Shown here: positions 63,003 through 64,000 of the stretch, in pieces
Numbering within the stretch: position 1 is the stretch's first letter
Layout of the letters: every line of letters begins with the position of its first letter
DNA from: Arthrobacter sp. 131MFCol6.1
GTDB lineage: Bacteria > Actinomycetota > Actinomycetes > Actinomycetales > Micrococcaceae
Assembly (NCBI RefSeq): GCF_000374925.1
Contig: NZ_KB895543.1
Location: 185,484-249,483 of the forward strand
Direction: 5' to 3'
Length of the DNA: 64,000 nucleotides
The notes under the pieces: model-generated
Told to the model about the DNA's origin: nothing
The model's database searches: none
Seen by the model: the letters and a program-made list of their open reading frames with translations, nothing else
Translations under genes and position numbers: made by a program

Positions 63003-64000
63003 ATGACCGTCACCCAGACCAAGACAGAGTCAGCGGCGCCCGATGAGCGCGTCGCCAAGCGCAGTCCGTTCCAGAAGTTGCTCGGACGTCCCGAGGTCGG
63101 TGCCCTGGTGGGCGCGATCGTCCTCTTCATTTTCTTCGCGTTGGTGTCCCCGACCTTTACCCAGCCCGGTGCCCTGGCGACCATCCTGTACGGTTCCTCC
63201 ACGATCGGGATCATGGCGGTGGGGGTGTCCTTGCTGATGATCGGCGGGGAGTTCGACCTCTCCACCGGCGTCGCCGTGATCACCTCGGCGCTGACCGCGT
63301 CGCTGTTCAGCTGGTACTTCACCACGAACGTCTGGGTCGGCGTCGGCCTGGCCCTGGTGGTGTCCTTGTCCGTCGGGTTCATCAACGGCTGGATCCTGAT
63401 CAAGACCAAGCTGCCCTCGTTCATCGTGACCCTCGCGACGTTCCTGATGCTGACCGGCCTGAACCTGGGCCTGACCCGGCTGATCGGCGGCTCGGTGTCC
63501 TCACCCTCGATCTCGAACATGGAGGGCTTCGCCTCGGCCCGGGCGGTCTTCGCGTCCTCGGTGAGCATCGGCAACGTCGACATCAAAATCACCGTGTTCT
63601 ACTGGTTCGCGCTCGTCGCGGTCGCGACCTGGGTGCTGATGCGGACCCGGGTGGGGAACTGGATCTTCGCCGTCGGCGGGGACGCGAACGCGGCCCGCGC
63701 CGTGGGCGTGCCGGTCAAGGCCACCAAGATCGGCCTGTTCATGGCCGTGGGGTTCTGCGCCTGGATCCTGGGCATGCACAACCTCTTCGCCTTCGACACC
63801 GTGCAGTCCGGTGAGGGCGTGGGCAACGAGTTCCTCTACATCATCGCCGCGGTGATCGGCGGCTGCCTCCTCACCGGCGGCTACGGCTCGGCGATCGGCG
63901 GCGCGATCGGCGCGTTCATCTTCGGCATGGCCAACAAGGGCATCGTCTACGCGCAGTGGAACCCGGACTGGTTCAAGTTCTTCCTGGGCCTGATGCTGCT
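63003..64000 (+). CDS. Sugar ABC transporter permease (RbsC-type), runs off the edge
   Basis: The first 332 codons of an RbsC-like permease, cut by the window end. Starts MTVTQTKTESAAPDERV after AGGAGAATTATC. Multiple membrane helices are visible (VGALVGAIVLFIFFALVSP, GIMAVGVSLLMIGGEFDLS with the conserved GGxxDLS-type motif). FIIxTLAT-like (PSFIVTLATFLMLTGLNLG) and the AVGGDANAARAVGVPV cytoplasmic loop that contacts the ATPase are present. The ATPase gene presumably follows outside. It imports the sugar bound by the preceding lipoprotein. Confidence 0.93.
   Translation, partial: MTVTQTKTESAAPDERVAKRSPFQKLLGRPEVGALVGAIVLFIFFALVSPTFTQPGALATILYGSSTIGIMAVGVSLLMIGGEFDLSTGVAVITSALTASLFSWYFTTNVWVGVGLALVVSLSVGFINGWILIKTKLPSFIVTLATFLMLTGLNLGLTRLIGGSVSSPSISNMEGFASARAVFASSVSIGNVDIKITVFYWFALVAVATWVLMRTRVGNWIFAVGGDANAARAVGVPVKATKIGLFMAVGFCAWILGMHNLFAFDTVQSGEGVGNEFLYIIAAVIGGCLLTGGYGSAIGGAIGAFIFGMANKGIVYAQWNPDWFKFFLGLML

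Overview
The window reads as a piece of chromosome from a high-GC actinobacterium, most likely Micrococcaceae (Arthrobacter/Pseudarthrobacter type). This is inferred from GC-rich codon use, many GTG/TTG starts, a HAIR (HspR) operator upstream of clpB, DUF3073 beside purM/purF, and actinobacterial families such as SCO1664 and the MSMEG_4193-type phosphomutases. No rRNA, tRNA, CRISPR array, transposase or integrase was recognised.

Layout. 1-9 kb: a truncated divergent gene, clpB with its HAIR operator, a septum-formation-like membrane protein, DUF3073, a two-domain glyoxalase-fold protein, and the purM-purF pair. 9-13 kb: a methyltransferase, an AbiEi/nuclease-fold orphan, bcp peroxiredoxin and an exported serine hydrolase. 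13-28.3 kb: a purine/ureide catabolic cluster. One arm (minus strand) holds uricase, malate synthase, a DUF6986 aldolase-like protein, (S)-ureidoglycine aminohydrolase, hydroxypyruvate isomerase and allantoinase. A divergent plus-strand arm holds guanine deaminase, two xanthine dehydrogenase subunits and a UDG-fold protein. A further minus-strand group holds uraD, uraH and a MocA-like cytidylyltransferase. Together they would turn guanine/xanthine into urate, allantoin and then C2 units feeding malate. Allantoate amidohydrolase, ureidoglycolate lyase and a dedicated regulator are not in the window.

28.3-37.5 kb: a tightly coupled seven-gene minus-strand operon with three glycosyltransferases, one ABC exporter and three APH-fold kinases, five of its six junctions overlapping. 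It is preceded by a histidine kinase/response regulator pair and a second exported serine hydrolase (37.7-41.2 kb). I consider this the best candidate for an undescribed glycan or glycoconjugate pathway. 41-48.6 kb: a 2-hydroxyacid dehydrogenase, a RibD-like reductase, a VOC protein, an unusual YCII-domain fusion, and a heterodimeric ABC exporter.

48.6-54 kb: a visibly lower-GC accessory island. It holds an 830-residue protein with a PD-(D/E)XK nuclease motif and an OLD-family ATPase/TOPRIM nuclease. Between them lies a decayed fragment of an ABC exporter gene related to the intact neighbour. This looks like a defence island and is the second main candidate. 54-64 kb: SCO1664-family protein, phosphomutase-like protein, a MoxR-VWA pair, an MFS exporter, and a sugar locus (isomerase and small protein on minus; lipoprotein binding protein and permease on plus). 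The sugar locus is controlled by two identical LacI-type operators that bracket a recognisable promoter.
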